From: Luffa acutangula | Taxonomy: Eukaryota > Streptophyta > Magnoliopsida > Cucurbitales > Cucurbitaceae | Length of the DNA: 64,000 nucleotides | Direction: 5' to 3' | Assembly: GCA_036850905.1 (NCBI GenBank) | Contig: CM072094.1 | Span: 22,630,123-22,694,122, forward strand | In this document: positions 34,031 to 45,296 of the stretch, piece after piece | How the letters are laid out: each line of letters begins with the position of its first letter | Numbering within the stretch: position 1 is the stretch's first letter | Made by a program: the position numbers and the translations under genes | The notes under the pieces: model-generated | The model's input: the letters and a program-made list of their open reading frames with translations, nothing else | Told to the model about the DNA's origin: nothing | The model's database searches: none

Positions 34031-34975
34031 CCCTATAACAGGACGTCGAGCTAACACCGTTAAACAAGCGCTTTTGGGATGCAACCCAAGTGTTTTTATT
34101 CTTTTTATTTTTATTTGATTTCTTTAAATTCGATTCTTTTATGTCTATTTTTATTCTCTCTCACTTTTTCTTTCCTTTTGATGCAGGTGAAGCTTTATTT
34201 TTATTAAGGGAAAAAAAGAGAAAAAAAAGAAAAATTTAATTAAAAGAAAAGTGCTGGTTTTTTTTTTAAAATAAAAAAAAAAGCGAAGCAAAATGCGCGT
34301 TTTGGGCTAAAATCGCGATAGCCTCGCGACGCTGTAGCCCTTAGCGTCGCGACGCTGTCGCAATTCTGGAACTAAAAATTTCAGAATCGACACATTTGGG
34401 GGTATTTTTATTTTTTACAAACCCTAGCTGCCCAAAGACGTTTTCCCTCAATTTCCCTCAAATCTCTTGCGATTACTCACGGATTTCATATTCCTACCCT
34501 TGTTTTCTCAGATTTGCAGAGGTTTAAGCTCGTGGGTTTGTTGGAGTTGAAGCGATCCTCGCCGATTTCGTCCCCTCATTGCCGATCCTTGCAACGTTTG
34601 GTCGTGGGTTTAAATTTCTTGCAAATTTTGGTCCAATTCTTTCGAGTTTCGGTCGTGGGTGTGCTTCGTTTCGACCATTTACGCCGTGGGTTCCTTAGTT
34701 TCGGGTTTCAGTGCTTTTCATCCAAGGTCAGAAAGGCTGAAGTCAGTTTTCGCTGCAAGTTTTGGTCTTCTTGGAGCTTTGCAGTGAGTTTTGGTCAGTT
34801 TTCCACCTGTTCTTCAGAGTTTGGTCGAGGGTTGGGTATTGTCCATCTATTTTCAGCCTTTAGTATTGTTGTGGTTTCTTTCTTTTCGATGTTAATTTTG
34901 GCCCCTAGGATAAAATAAAGCATTAAATTACAATAATTTTAGCTAAATTCTATCCTAAAATCCTTCTGCAGCTCC
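34031..34975 (+). other. Element B 3' region with dyads, no gene
   Basis: After pol there is a T-rich spacer, a pyrimidine tract ending in gcaggtgaag, an A-rich run (34200-34290), then two dyads (34320 and 34343). GC-rich sequence follows with a leader-like look (aaaccctagctgccc). In element A the same position leads to ORF3; here no ORF3 is recognisable. The short open frame at 34514-34918 has no protein-like features. Confidence 0.5.
34320..34381 (+). promoter_or_regulatory. Dyad pair downstream of element B pol
   Basis: Dyads start at 34320 (one mismatch) and 34343 (perfect arms), 23 bp apart with a 9-base spacer, as in LTR B. An A/T stretch (actaaaaattt) starts about 14 bases after the second, where the LTRs have their TATA box. 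It lies between pol and the place of ORF3, not in a recognised LTR. Confidence 0.45.
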
Positions 34976-35104
34976 AAAAGTTGGTCTAGACGCCAAAACA
35001 AGCTTAGCTCAGCGGTAATTGGCATGTACTCTCGACCATGAGGTCAGAGGTTCGAATCCCCTCACCCTCAAATGTTGGTATACTAAAAAAAAGTTGGTCT
35101 AGAC
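34976..35104 (+). mobile_element. Short tRNA-derived SINE with target duplication
   Basis: The body (34992-35088) has the two internal RNA polymerase III boxes of a tRNA gene: A-box tagctcagcggtaattgg (35005-35022) and B-box ggttcgaatcc (35049-35059). It ends in a run of A (35085-35092). It is bounded by a direct repeat with core gttggtctagac (left copy ending 34991, right copy ending 35104; 12 bp certain, up to 16 with the A run). This is the mark of LINE-mated retroposition. It does not fold as an obvious intact tRNA. Confidence 0.82.
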
Positions 35105-35690
35105 AGCACGAACCACCCCGACCCACCTCGAACCAGCCTCCAAAATCACGAACCATGCCAAAAATTGGCTGAACCGGACCAAATATGTACCAGCCCAACC
35201 GAACCGGTCCGAACCGGACCGTCCTCCTCATGTACCGCGGTTGTTGAAGCCCTAATGCGTGCCGCCATCGTGACAGCGTCGAGACGCTATCAACACAGCG
35301 TCCCGACGCTGTGCACTTTCCTTACCTGAGCGCCTGCGATATCAAGACAGCGTCGAGACGCTGTTGAAGTAGCGTCCTGACGCTGTTGCGTCTGGAAGCA
35401 GATTCTGGGCAGAAACTCACGATTTCTTCGATTTTTCTTCCGATTTCAGCGGCGATTACTCCGATTTTCATCTCATAAAAACCTATTCTAGACCCGGACT
35501 TACATAGGACTCGATTTTACATAAAATACCCGAAACACCGAGCCTTACATGATCAAAATCACATAAAATTAAAATCTATGGCCATAAAATTAACCTAAAT
35601 AGTTCAATGCAAACCGAACATACATTATGCATAAATCCCACCTATTAGAGCCTATCGCAAATTTTAGTATTAATTAATAGGGACAGCGAT
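35105..35690. other. Unassigned GC-rich then AT-rich stretch with four dyads
   Basis: The first 130 bases are rich in gaaccgg-type words similar to the hAT-like element at 54087. Four dyads with perfect arms follow (35275, 35297, 35349, 35371), then AT-rich sequence up to the copia LTR. I see no protein-like frame and no TATA box at the usual distance. It may be part of another gypsy LTR or copia internal sequence. Confidence 0.4.
35275..35384. promoter_or_regulatory. Four dyads in two pairs, no TATA box seen
   Basis: All four copies have perfect arms with centres GA, CC, GA and CT. Both pairs are 22 bp apart with 8-base spacers, and the pairs are 74 bp apart. No TATA box lies on either side at 15-18 bases. 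Confidence 0.55.
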
Positions 35691-35705
35691 GACTCTGATG
35701 CCGAT
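35691..35705 (-). other. Degenerate initiator-tRNA-Met primer site
   Basis: On the minus strand, two bases after the LTR end, the sequence cggcatcagagtcatc resembles the copia primer site tggtatcagagcca (initiator tRNA-Met) with three differences. It suggests that the adjacent LTR was a 5' LTR. Confidence 0.5.
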
Positions 35706-37706
35706 TGAAGGGGATAAAAGCCCCCACGCAGCGGAAGCGCATCGATTGGACCTTACGCCGTATATTAATTAACATTAAAATACCGTTACGAAAACTCAAA
35801 CAAACCTTAAGCACTCTTTAAAACTGCTGGAAAATTGTTTAAACATGCTGAAAAAAAATAAATCTAAATTTATTTTCATGCTTTTCTAAAGAAATAAAGA
35901 AGAACCGTTACAAACCTTCGTTGTAGACTTGACCATTCTTCGCCAACGACGCTCCACGAACGAAAACGCAGAAGCCTCCTTTTCTTGTGATTGCTGGAAA
36001 TTTCTCCTTTGAATGACACAATAAGCATAGAGGTTACACCGGTATGTCTCTAAGTCTAGGAGGCAAAAGACTTGTGGGAGTATTTCTCTAAGAGGGAGGC
36101 TAGAGAGAATTCTAGGTCTTGTCTTGTGAGTCTAAGAGCAAGAGCAAGAGGAGAGTGTACTCAACCAATTAGGTCTAGTGTTCTATTTATAGAAGAGAGG
36201 TCAATAATAAAATATTCAATTAAATCAATCTTTTCCAAAATTGATTCAATCTTATTCCTTATTTAATCAATCCATGATCAATCAATTCCATAATTGATTA
36301 ATCTTCTCCACAAATGACTAATTACTTCCATAAGTGATTAGATCATTTCCATAAATGATGTGATTAATTATTTCCATAATTGATTAATTCCCGGTTAATG
36401 AATTCTTTAATTAATTAACCACCAATTAAATATCACATATTTAATTTCTGGCCTTAAATTAATTAATTTGCTCAAATAGATTTTAGGCCTTAAAATTAAT
36501 TAATTCATTATTTGAACTCTTTCAAACTTCCATAAATTTAATGTGACTCAAATTTATATTAATATTTGAATTTCTTCAAATATTAATTTCTCTCATAATA
36601 TATCAATATATATTATATTGTTTCCCTTAGTAAATTGAACATTTTCAATTTACATTTATTACTTAGTTGCCTCAAATTACTCTATGAGCTACCAGTGGGA
36701 CCTAATGGACCTGCAGATCAGAAGCTCCAACGATGTGAGATTAATTGGTCAAACTCATTAACCACATTAATCAATATTCGTTAACTGTGTGTACATTCCA
36801 CTATAGACTCACAGTTGCACTCTTCTCACTGCAGACATATTTTTTGTGTCCACGGATCTAGACCAATATCGACTAGTTAGTCCTTCACGAGTGTCCGTAA
36901 TACCAGTTGGGTCAAATTACCGTTTTACCTCTGGGTTACTTATATTTCCTTAATTACCAGTTCTCCTCTAATGAACAACCTGTTTGTGGTCCAACCATCA
37001 AACAGAAAACCCTCTCGTGCCATTTAGAGGGTAGGGCCCTTTGTTCAAGACTCGGAGTGACCACTTATGGGAACACTCATCTGCTTCCCTAAAGTCGGGA
37101 AGGAGTGAATTCCATCCTGTACGATTATGTTCCTAGCTCCCCATTCGGTCTTGTCCCCAAAATGGTAGGCTTATTGAGTCGGTGTATTGGCCACTCTCAC
37201 CCATGCAAATCAAAGGACAATCTCTCATGAGCAGGAGTCCATAATCAACTCAGGATTAAGACTAAGTTGTCTAGGTCGTCCTAGTGAAATAGAAAATCAA
37301 CTAGTTAACGATGTTATAACCAGTGGTTACTATTTCGCGGTCCGGTCTTATGCAAACTCATTGCATAGGATACCCCCACACGAACACGTTGGATCATAGC
37401 GTTTGTAACAAATACAAAGTGGGTCGTATCCATAGTGTTGCCAGGATAAGACACCCAGTCTTATCCCTATACTATAGACCCTTTAGGCTGTTTCTTGAAC
37501 AATGATCCCATTTGTCGCTACATATAGTTCAAGACTCATATTACATCCTAGGATGTCTAGTTTATTGGATTAGGATTATTTTTAGGCAAAGACAAATATA
37601 AAGTAACTAATAACATTTAATGGAAAAATATATCAATATTATTTCATTAATATCCGGTCAACGGTTACATTCACTGTCTACGAGTTTTAGGGCATAAAAC
37701 CCAACA
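35706..37706 (-). mobile_element. Copia LTR, family C, 2.0 kb
   Basis: On the minus strand it starts TGTTGGGTTTTATGCCC at 37706 and ends with the cgcttccgctgcg box and CCTTCA at 35706 (2,001 bp). TATA (tataaata on minus) lies at about 36184-36191. The U3 array of tccata words lies at 36271-36380. The flanks (ccgat and aagtc) do not match, and a primer site follows its 3' end, so it is the 5' LTR of a deleted element rather than a clean solo LTR. Confidence 0.82.
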
Positions 37707-38695
37707 AAGTCCAAGTTCCCAAGATTATCATCCTTAGTCTTGGAGTCACCTTCCAATAAAAGGAGAGAAGACAAATGATAGAAATGGTAGGAAAAGTGTA
37801 GATTTAAAACAAGTTGAAATATAAGAATACTAAAAGAACAAGTCTTAATTATGAAGCAGTAAATCGTAAGAGTTTAATCCATATTTCATTACTATTGAAG
37901 GTCTCTTGGTAATATTGGGTGGATATTTTGAAATGTTTGCCACATGGTTAGATGTGACAGGCTTAGCAAAAGGCTCTCAAGTGGGTAGACAAATATGGAG
38001 ACTCAACGCAGCTATACGCGATGAGTTTAGCAAAGGGTTCAATTGTGTGAATCAATAATTCATGTTGGCCTACCACAAAAATCACACGTGGTGGGCTAGG
38101 CTCAAGGTTTCATAGTAAATAATTTCGAATTCTTACTTCACGAGGGGGTGTTTTGCACTAGTGTGATAATTGGAACTTTGTCTGGGGAGAAATGGTAATA
38201 TGAAACTTTGCACATGAACGACGGTCAAAATAAAGGTTGCAGTTGATTGAGAGTATAGTTGATAATAACAAACATACTTTCCATGAGAATGGTAAAATAG
38301 CCAAGAATTGACCAATTTCCTCAACGATTATAGTGAAAGCATCTATTTTCTTTCTTTTTCTTTTTCTCATTTTCTTTTCTTTTTTCTTTTTCTTTTTTTG
38401 AAAGAGAGTGGAGAGGTTGGACAATGAAATGCCCGAACTTGAGATGTAACATGCATAATTTGCATTTGTGATTGGCATAAAAATAACAACTATACTGGTC
38501 AAAATGGAGGAAACAAATCCTTTATTAATCAATAAAGTACACAATGGAAAACATCTCCAAATTGAGGGGTGGAGGTGGTGATGGATAAAACAACTTTTTA
38601 AACAAAATACTGAGACTAAAATGAAACTTTCCAAAACACTTATTGAAATATTCTGCAACTTTGTCTAGCCTTCTTGGGAAAGATAGTCAGATGAT
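37707..38695 (-). other. 3' non-coding region of the Ogre-type element
   Basis: No coding frame of quality. A pyrimidine-rich tract lies at 38341-38400. The region follows the integrase stop on the minus strand and is cut by the copia LTR at 37706. I cannot find a polypurine tract or 3' LTR of this element, so its 3' end is lost here or was beyond the copia copy. Confidence 0.5.
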
Positions 38696-39520
38696 CTATG
38701 CATAATACTTCCGAACATAGTCTGAATTGACTGGGCTTGATAATTCACAACCATCCATATTGGTTAAGATTAATACCCCTCCAGAGAATGCCTTTTTCAC
38801 CACAAATGGTCCTTCATAATTTGGAGTCCATTTTCCTTGATGATCCTTTTGAAATGGAAGGATCCTTTTCAGTACAAGATCTCCCTCTCTGAATGTTCTT
38901 GGGCGAACTTTCTTATCGTATGCTCTCATCATCCTTATTTGGTAGAGCTGACCTCTACTCAATGCTGTTAATCTCTTCGCTTCAGCGAAATTGAGCTGTT
39001 CATAGCGATTATGGACCCATTCAGCCTCTCCCAATTTAGCTTCCATAAGAACTCTTAGTGATGGAATTTCAACTGCAATTGGGAGTACAGCCTCCATACC
39101 ATATACTAAGGAAAAAGGCGTTGCCCCGTGTAGAGCGAAGGGAAGCATATCATGCCCATCTTTGTACGTTACAGTCATCTTTTCAACAATTTTTTTTATG
39201 TTTTTGTTTGCAGTCTCAACAACACCATTCACTTTCGATTTGTAGGGGGTGGAATTGAGATGTTTAATCTTGAATTGCTCGTATAGCTCACTCATCATCT
39301 TATTGTTCAAGTTTCTGGCGTTATCTGATATGATGGTCTCAAGGAGGTCGTATCGACAAATGATCTCCTTCTTGATGAATTTGATCATGACCCCTTTTGT
39401 CACATCATGATAAGAGGCTGCCTCTACCCATTTGGTAAAGTAATCTATGGCCACCAAGATAAACCGATGTCCATTTGAAGCTTTAGGATCAATAGGTCCA
39501 ATCACATCCATTCCCCACAT
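38696..39520 (-). pseudogene. Ogre-type integrase core and C-terminus
   Basis: A 274-codon open frame: D in MWGMDVIGPIDPKASNGHR, D in IISDNARNLNNKMM, E in VNGVVETANKNIKK, then MLEAVLPIAVEIPSLRVL-like motifs (read here as GMEAVLPIAVEIPS), KRILPFQKDHQGKWTPNYEG and the end DYVRKYYA. These are typical of Tat/Ogre integrase. The catalytic triad is present. A 10-residue block normally found between FALHG and ATPFSLVYG is missing at about 39125, in frame. The zinc-binding part lies upstream, beyond an in-frame stop. Confidence 0.85.
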
Positions 39521-39946
39521 AGAGAAAGGCCAAGGAGCAGTTAAAATGTGTAACTCGGATGAAGGAGCATGAGTCTTGTCTGCATAAATTTGACATTTAT
39601 GTCATTCTCTTGCATACTTGATGCAGTCTGTTTCCATAGTCAGCCAATAATAACCGGCTCTCAAAACTTGTATAGCCATCATATGCCCATTTGGATGGGT
39701 ACCACAAATTCCCTCATGGATTTCTTTCATAATCTCATTAGCCTCTGTGGCGTCCACACATCTTAACAGTACCATGTCATAGTTTCTTTTGTAAAGTATC
39801 TCCACATTCAAGAAAAAATTCACTTCCAATCTTCTCAGAGTTCGCTTGTAATTTTCTGATGCATTAGGAGGATAGGTCCCGCATTTCAGATACTGTTTGA
39901 TGTGTTGAAACCACGGCTTCTCATCTGACTCATTCTCAATATTCAT
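39521..39946 (-). pseudogene. Ogre-type integrase zinc-binding region
   Basis: The frame contains the connection (KPWFQHIKQYLKCGTYPP) and the H2C2 zinc-binding domain (EIHEGICGTHPNGHMMAIQVLRA in parts). It ends in a TGA just where the first Cys of the Cys pair should stand, followed by HKCQIYADK. The stop therefore both ends the frame and removes a zinc ligand. It is in line with the integrase core downstream. Confidence 0.82.
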
Positions 39947-39964
39947 GCAGGAGGCGGGAACATC

Positions 39965-40785
39965 TCACTTTTCGATTTTAATTGGTTGGACCCCTTCATC
40001 GAAATCCACATTGAACATGACTGCTAGAGTAGCCAATGCATCTGCTATCCGATTATTCTCTCTTGGGGAATAATCAAAAGTAATTTGATCAAACTGCTGA
40101 GATAATCTTGTTATAAGTTGCTTGTAAGGCAATAATTTAGCATCTCTGGTTTCCCATTCTCCTCTTAGCTGATGAATCACTAACAAAGAGTCCCCCATGA
40201 CCCGGAGCCTTTCAACCTTCATATCTAGAGCAGCTTGAATGGCCATTGAACAAGCTTCGTATTCAGCCATGTTGTGCATACAATCAAAACACAGTTTAGC
40301 AGTGATATTAATATTGCGTCTATTCCGTGACCCAATTCATTCGAAGCCCCATCAAAGAACATGGTCCACATATCTGGATTCGATATTTCTTTCTCTGTTG
40401 CTACATTGAGGATATGCTCATCAGGGAAGTCGAACTTCATCGGCTCATAATCCTCTATAGGTTTTTGTGCCAGATAATCAGCTAGAGCACTCACCTTTAC
40501 TGACTTTCGAGTCACATATGTGATGTCATACTCGGATAAAAGAACCTACCACCTTGCAGTTCGTCCCGATAAAGATGGCTTCTCGAAGATGAATTTCACG
40601 GGATCCATTTTCGAAATAAGCCATGTCGTGTAATACAACATGTATTTCCTTAAGCGACGTGCAGCCCAGGCTAGAGCACAACAAGTTTTTTTCCATCGAG
40701 GAGTATCTGGTTTCACAACTGGTGAACTTTTTGCTCAAATAGTATATAACTCGTTCTTTCCTACCAGAGTCATCATGCTGCCCCA
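39965..40785 (-). pseudogene. Ogre-type RNase H region, several frameshifts
   Basis: Two RNase H blocks can be read in pieces. First is the end of the RT-linked RNase H (SKKFTSCETRYSSMEK, then degraded). After it comes the second, plant/archaeal-like RNase H (MFFDGASNELGHGI, NMAEYEACSMAIQAALDM, GDSLLVIHQLRGEWETRD). At least two frameshifts separate them (near 40300 and 40600). Dual RNase H domains are known from the Tat lineage. The solo LTR G is inserted just upstream. Confidence 0.8.
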
Positions 40786-40790
40786 GTACA

Positions 40791-41858
40791 AGATAACACG
40801 CATATTGACCAATTTTATTTAGGGAACCGAATTGAGTGAGAATGAAATTAAATCAAACACAAAACAATGCAAATAATGACAATCTAATGGAAATAATGGT
40901 CTTAGGGATTTGATTTCACCAATTGGGATTATGGATTAACTAATGGATTAACACATGCTAAGATTCATAAATCATGGTAAACTAAAATCACACATACCTC
41001 TCCCGAGCATACATGATTCTCCCACATGCAATTGAACCCGATATCCCTATCTAAATTCAATAAACATACAAGGCAATAAGGATAACCTTTTTAACGATTT
41101 CTAGAATTAACCATAATCTCCCGATTTCTAGCTAAGTCCTAGTTATGCATAATGATTTCTAACTAAATCCTCTCTCCCGAGTTAGATTCAAACACAAACA
41201 TCAATCAATTTATGGTCGGTAAATTGAAAGCATTAAAGACACAAATATGCATAAATAAATCAACAACATAAATCCATAACATTAATCCATAATTGCCCCA
41301 ACGACTACATCAATCCCTAAGAGTAAAGACCTAGCTAATCATACAACGCGTTACAATATAACTATGATCTAAAACAACCATAAACACTAACTAAAGTAAG
41401 GGAAAGAAGAATTAAACTCTATGGCCGAGATCGAACGTCCCCGTCACGATCCCCACGAACAATGGGTTGATTTCAACTTTGCTCCTCTTTGTTCAGCTCC
41501 AAATCCTCTGTTTTTCCTCTGTTTTTCGGCTCCAAAGTGTCCAAAAGAAGTCCCCCAAAAAGCCCTAATCATAATCTTTAAATACGACAAAAATTGGTCG
41601 TAGTGTCGTGACGCTACTGCGAAATTACGGATTCTGGATGTTCGCCTAGCGTCGCGACGCTAGTCACATAGCGTCTCGACGCTATGTTTTTTTTTTTTTT
41701 TTTTTAAGGATTGAACTCCATTTGACTCCAATTTCTCAATTAAGCTCAACATAACAATTTCCTACAAAATAAACATTAAAGAGCAATAAAATGGTTACAA
41801 ATTACTCAAAGACTAACCAAATTGTAACGAGAAAGATAGCTCGCTATGCGCTCTATCA
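40791..41858 (-). mobile_element. Solo gypsy LTR 'G' with exact target duplication
   Basis: On the minus strand it starts TGATAGAGCGCATAGCGAGC at 41858. The target duplication gtaca flanks it exactly (40786-40790 and 41859-41863), and RT/RNase H coding sequence continues on both sides. Its last 100 bases differ from LTR F: the U5 end with the usual cttgcggt word is missing, so the 3' end was deleted or replaced while the duplication survived. The TATA box and three dyads are kept. Confidence 0.85.
41577..41683 (-). promoter_or_regulatory. LTR G promoter: three dyads and TATA
   Basis: On the minus strand the dyads at 41670 and 41648 (perfect arms, 22 bp apart) and 41602 (one mismatch) precede the TATA-like tatttaaa (41577-41584) by 17 bases. 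Confidence 0.65.
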
Positions 41859-41863
41859 GTACA

Positions 41864-43291
41864 CATCCCATTGCACTTTCTGTTACGATGAGATACAAAA
41901 TGAGCGGACGTCCATACACTGGTGGTACGAGGATCGGTGGATTTCGTAAATACTGCTTAATTTTATCAAATGTTGTTTGACAATCTTCATTCCAAATGCC
42001 ATTATTGTTTTTGGGAAGCAACTTGAAAATTGGCTCACATGTTGTGGTCAATTGCGCTATGAACCTAGAAATATAATTTATCCAACTCAAAAATCCTCTA
42101 ACTTCTTTTTGTGTTTGCGGAGGCGACATTTCCAGAATTGCTTTAACTTTGTCAGGGTCGACCTTGATACCCTCTTGGCTAACCACAAATCCTAACAATT
42201 TACTAGAGGTTGCCCTGAATATACATTTGCTCGGATTGAGCTTGAGCTGAAACTTTCTCAATCGATCGAACAACTTGCGGAGAACGGTTGTATGTTCTTC
42301 TTCCTCTTTCGACTTGGCAATCATATCATCTACATACACTTCAATCTCCTTGTGCATCAAATCATGGAATAAAGTAACCATGGCTCGCTGGTAGGTGGCC
42401 CCAGCATTTTTCAAACCAAATGGCAAAACTTTGTAGCAGAATGTTCCCCACAATGTAATAAATGTCGTTTTTTCTTGATCTTCAGGTGCCATTTTTATTT
42501 GATTGTAGCCTGAAAAACCATCCATAAAAGAGAAGGTAGAGAAACCAGCAGTTATCTACCAACACATCAATGTGAAGGAGTGGAAAATTATCTTTAGGGC
42601 TTGCTTTGTTTAAATCCCTATAATCCACGCACATCCTAACTTGCCCATTCTTCTTTGGCATAGGAACAATGTTTGCAACCTATTCAGGGTAATTGGACAC
42701 AGTAAAAAATCCAGCACCAATTTGTTTCCTGACTTCATCCTTTATCTTAATTAACATATTCGGCTTCATCTTTCGCAGCTTTCGCCTTATTGGTTTGCAC
42801 TTATGTTTGAGTGGTAAGTGATGCATTACAATATTCGTGTCTAGTCCAGGCATGTCTTGATAGGACCAAGCAAAAATATCAACATATTCTTTGAGCAACT
42901 CAATAAGCTTTTTGCGAGTTTCTGTAGAGACATTAGTGCCAATTTGAACTTCCTTGACTTCTGCTTGTGATCCCAGGTTAATTATCTCTGTTAACTCTTC
43001 ATGGGGACCCCACGCTTTTTCCCCTTCCTCTATCATTTCTAACAACTCAGCATTAGGTTCAAAATCTTCTTCTTCCTCGTCATACTCAACATTGTGTATA
43101 GGAATATCAAGTTCGTATTGAGAATCGTTTGCACATTCAATCTCAGTATTACTACTTAAGATATTGATAGTTTGACATAGAGAGAAAAAAGAAGAAAAGA
43201 AGAGTAAATATTTGGCCATGGAGAGTGTAATATGCAATAGCAAAAGGAAATGAACTAAAATCTTCATTGAATGATGACTAACCATGGCCAT
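41864..43291 (-). pseudogene. Ogre-type reverse transcriptase, broken
   Basis: On the minus strand: an acidic linker, then TRKKLIELLKEYVDIFAWSY, HHLPLKHKCKPIRRKLRKM, the RT core (VRMCVDYRDLNKASPKDNFP), MDGFSGYNQIKMAPEDQEKT and catalytic EVYVDDMIAKS (about 42340), then the thumb and connection to VTESAMGCVL where LTR G intrudes. A TAG at 42680 replaces a Trp of the family, and a two-base deletion near 42553 shifts the frame. The active-site aspartates are intact. Confidence 0.85.
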
Positions 43292-44598
43292 TCAATGAAC
43301 CAGAATATGAAGATATTCTGGTTCTTGACTTTCAAATCTAGTCAAACGCCTATCTTTTTCTCGCTTCTGTACCCTGATCATATCTGCTTTATCCAGCTTA
43401 TACCCAAGCCCAAATCTTTTTGTATTTTTCGATAGGCTTAAAACGTCATCTAAACGACTGTTGCTTTCTTTGAACGTCATGACTGAAGATCGAGATTTAG
43501 ATTTCTTGCCTTCCCCATATAGTGTCGTGGCACTTGCCACCTTGAATGTTTGAAACGATGACTCAAAAGCATCGTCTGCTGCATCAATATATGGCATTGA
43601 AGCTGGCCTAGAAACCAAGATATCCTCTTGACCAGATACAATTACTAGGCTCTTTCCAATTGAAATTTTGAGTTTCTGGTGCAGCGATGATGGGACAGCT
43701 CCTACAGAATGTATCCAAGGTCGCCCTAATAAGAAACTGTAAGCAGAGGGGATATCCATAACTTGGAAGGTTATGTTAAATGTGAATGGGCCGATTTGTA
43801 TTGGAATCTCAATGTCGCCAACCACTTGACTGTGTGCCCCATCGAAGGCCCTTACTACTACGGTACTTTGCCTCATATGGGATATATCAACTGACAATCT
43901 TTCTAGCATTGATTTTGGCATTATGTTCAAAGAAGATCCATTATCCACCAGGACTTTTGCTACTAAAAAGTTCTTGCACTTGACTAAAATATGAAGTGCC
44001 TTCGTGTGTCTTGTGCCTTCAGGCGGTATCTCATCATCAGTGAAAGTTATGGTGTTGTGAGCAGTTATGTTCCCCACGATATTATCTAAACCATCTGAAG
44101 TGATGTCCTTGGAAACATATGCTTGATTCAAAGTTTCCAATATCGTGTCTCGATGTGAATCAGAGGATAACAATAAAGATAATAAGGAAATCTTAGCAAG
44201 CGTCTGAGCTAGCTGTTCCACTACTTTGTATTCACTTTGCTTAACCAACTTTAGAAATTCTTGAGTTTCTTCTTCGGACACAGTCTGTTTGCCCCTAGGT
44301 TTCTTCATCATTGTTGTTTCTTTGGGCTTGACATTGTTATTTGTATTGCTTTCAACTTTCTAATTCTTCTCTTCTATTGTATTCTTTGAGCACTTCAATA
44401 ACTTATCTAGAGTGTAGCATTCCCCACCCCGTGTTACGCCTCCCGTTTCGGAAATGTTGTCAACTGGAAGTGGTGGCGTTTCTGAATTAATAGTTACCTT
44501 ATACTCATAACTACATGGTATTGCCTTGGAACTCTTGTACTTGAAAGGAGTCGGCACCTGAATAGTGATCGAATTTGGATCATGAGTAGTAGTCTTCT
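43292..44598 (-). pseudogene. Ogre-type Gag C-terminus and aspartic protease
   Basis: On the minus strand one frame runs through PFKYKSSKAIP, KQSEYKVVEQLAQTLAKISLL, and the protease: VLVDNGSSLNIMPKSML (active site DNGSS, about 43930) and SFLLGRPWIHSVGAVPSSLH, followed by FGLGYKLDKADM. Stops lie at 44360 and 43292; no frameshift is seen. Upstream it is cut at 44598 by a copia LTR fragment, so most of gag between here and 45566 is missing. Confidence 0.85.
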
Positions 44599-45296
44599 AT
44601 TGAGAGGGTAGGGCCCTTTGTTCAAGACTCGGAGTAACCACTTAAGGGAACACTCATTTGCTTCCCTAAAGTCGGGAAGGAGTGAATTCCATCTTGCACG
44701 ATTATGTTTCCAGCTCCCCATTCGGTCTTGTCCCCAAAATGGTAGGCTTATTGAGTCGGCGTATTGGCCACTTTCACCCATGCAAATCAAAGGAAATTCT
44801 CTCATGAGCAGGAGTCCATAATCAACTTAGGATTAAGACTAAGTTGTCTAGGTCGTCCTAGTGAAATAGAAAACCAACTAGTTAACGATGTTATAACCAG
44901 TGGTTACTATTTCGTGGTCCGGTCTTATGCAAACTCATTGCATAGGATACCCCACTCGCATGTCTCCTACACGAACGTGTTGGATCGCAGCGTTTGTATC
45001 AAATACAAAGTGGGTCGTATCCATAGTGTCACCAGGATAAGGCACCCAGTCTTATCCCTATACTATAGACCCTTTAGGCTGTTTCTTGAACAATGATCCC
45101 ATATGTCGCTATATATAGTTCAAGACACATATTACAGCCTTGGATGTCTAGTTTATTGGATTAGGGTTATTTTTAGGCAAAGACAAATATAAAATAACTA
45201 ATAACAATTAATGGAAAAATATATCAATATTATTTCATTAATATCCGGTCAACGGTTACATTCACTGTCTACGAGTTTTAGGGCATAAAACCAACA
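44599..45296 (-). mobile_element. Copia LTR fragment, family C
   Basis: The 5' 700 bp of the family-C LTR, ending at its terminus (ccaaca) at 45296 with one C missing from the usual cccaaca. The inner edge at 44599 corresponds to the middle of the LTR. It lies between the Ogre gag and the CACTA end, where about 1 kb of gag is missing. Confidence 0.78.

Noticed and set aside
34514..34918. 134-codon frame after element B integrase
   Set aside because: Phe/Ser/Leu-rich translation with no domain; GC-rich leader-like sequence. Not like ORF3 of element A.
35005..35059. Functional tRNA gene
   Set aside because: A- and B-boxes are present, but no intact cloverleaf is apparent, and the A-tail and target duplication show a retroposed SINE.
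38341..38400. Polypurine tract of the Ogre element
   Set aside because: The tract is long, low-complexity and not followed by an LTR start; more likely simple repeat.
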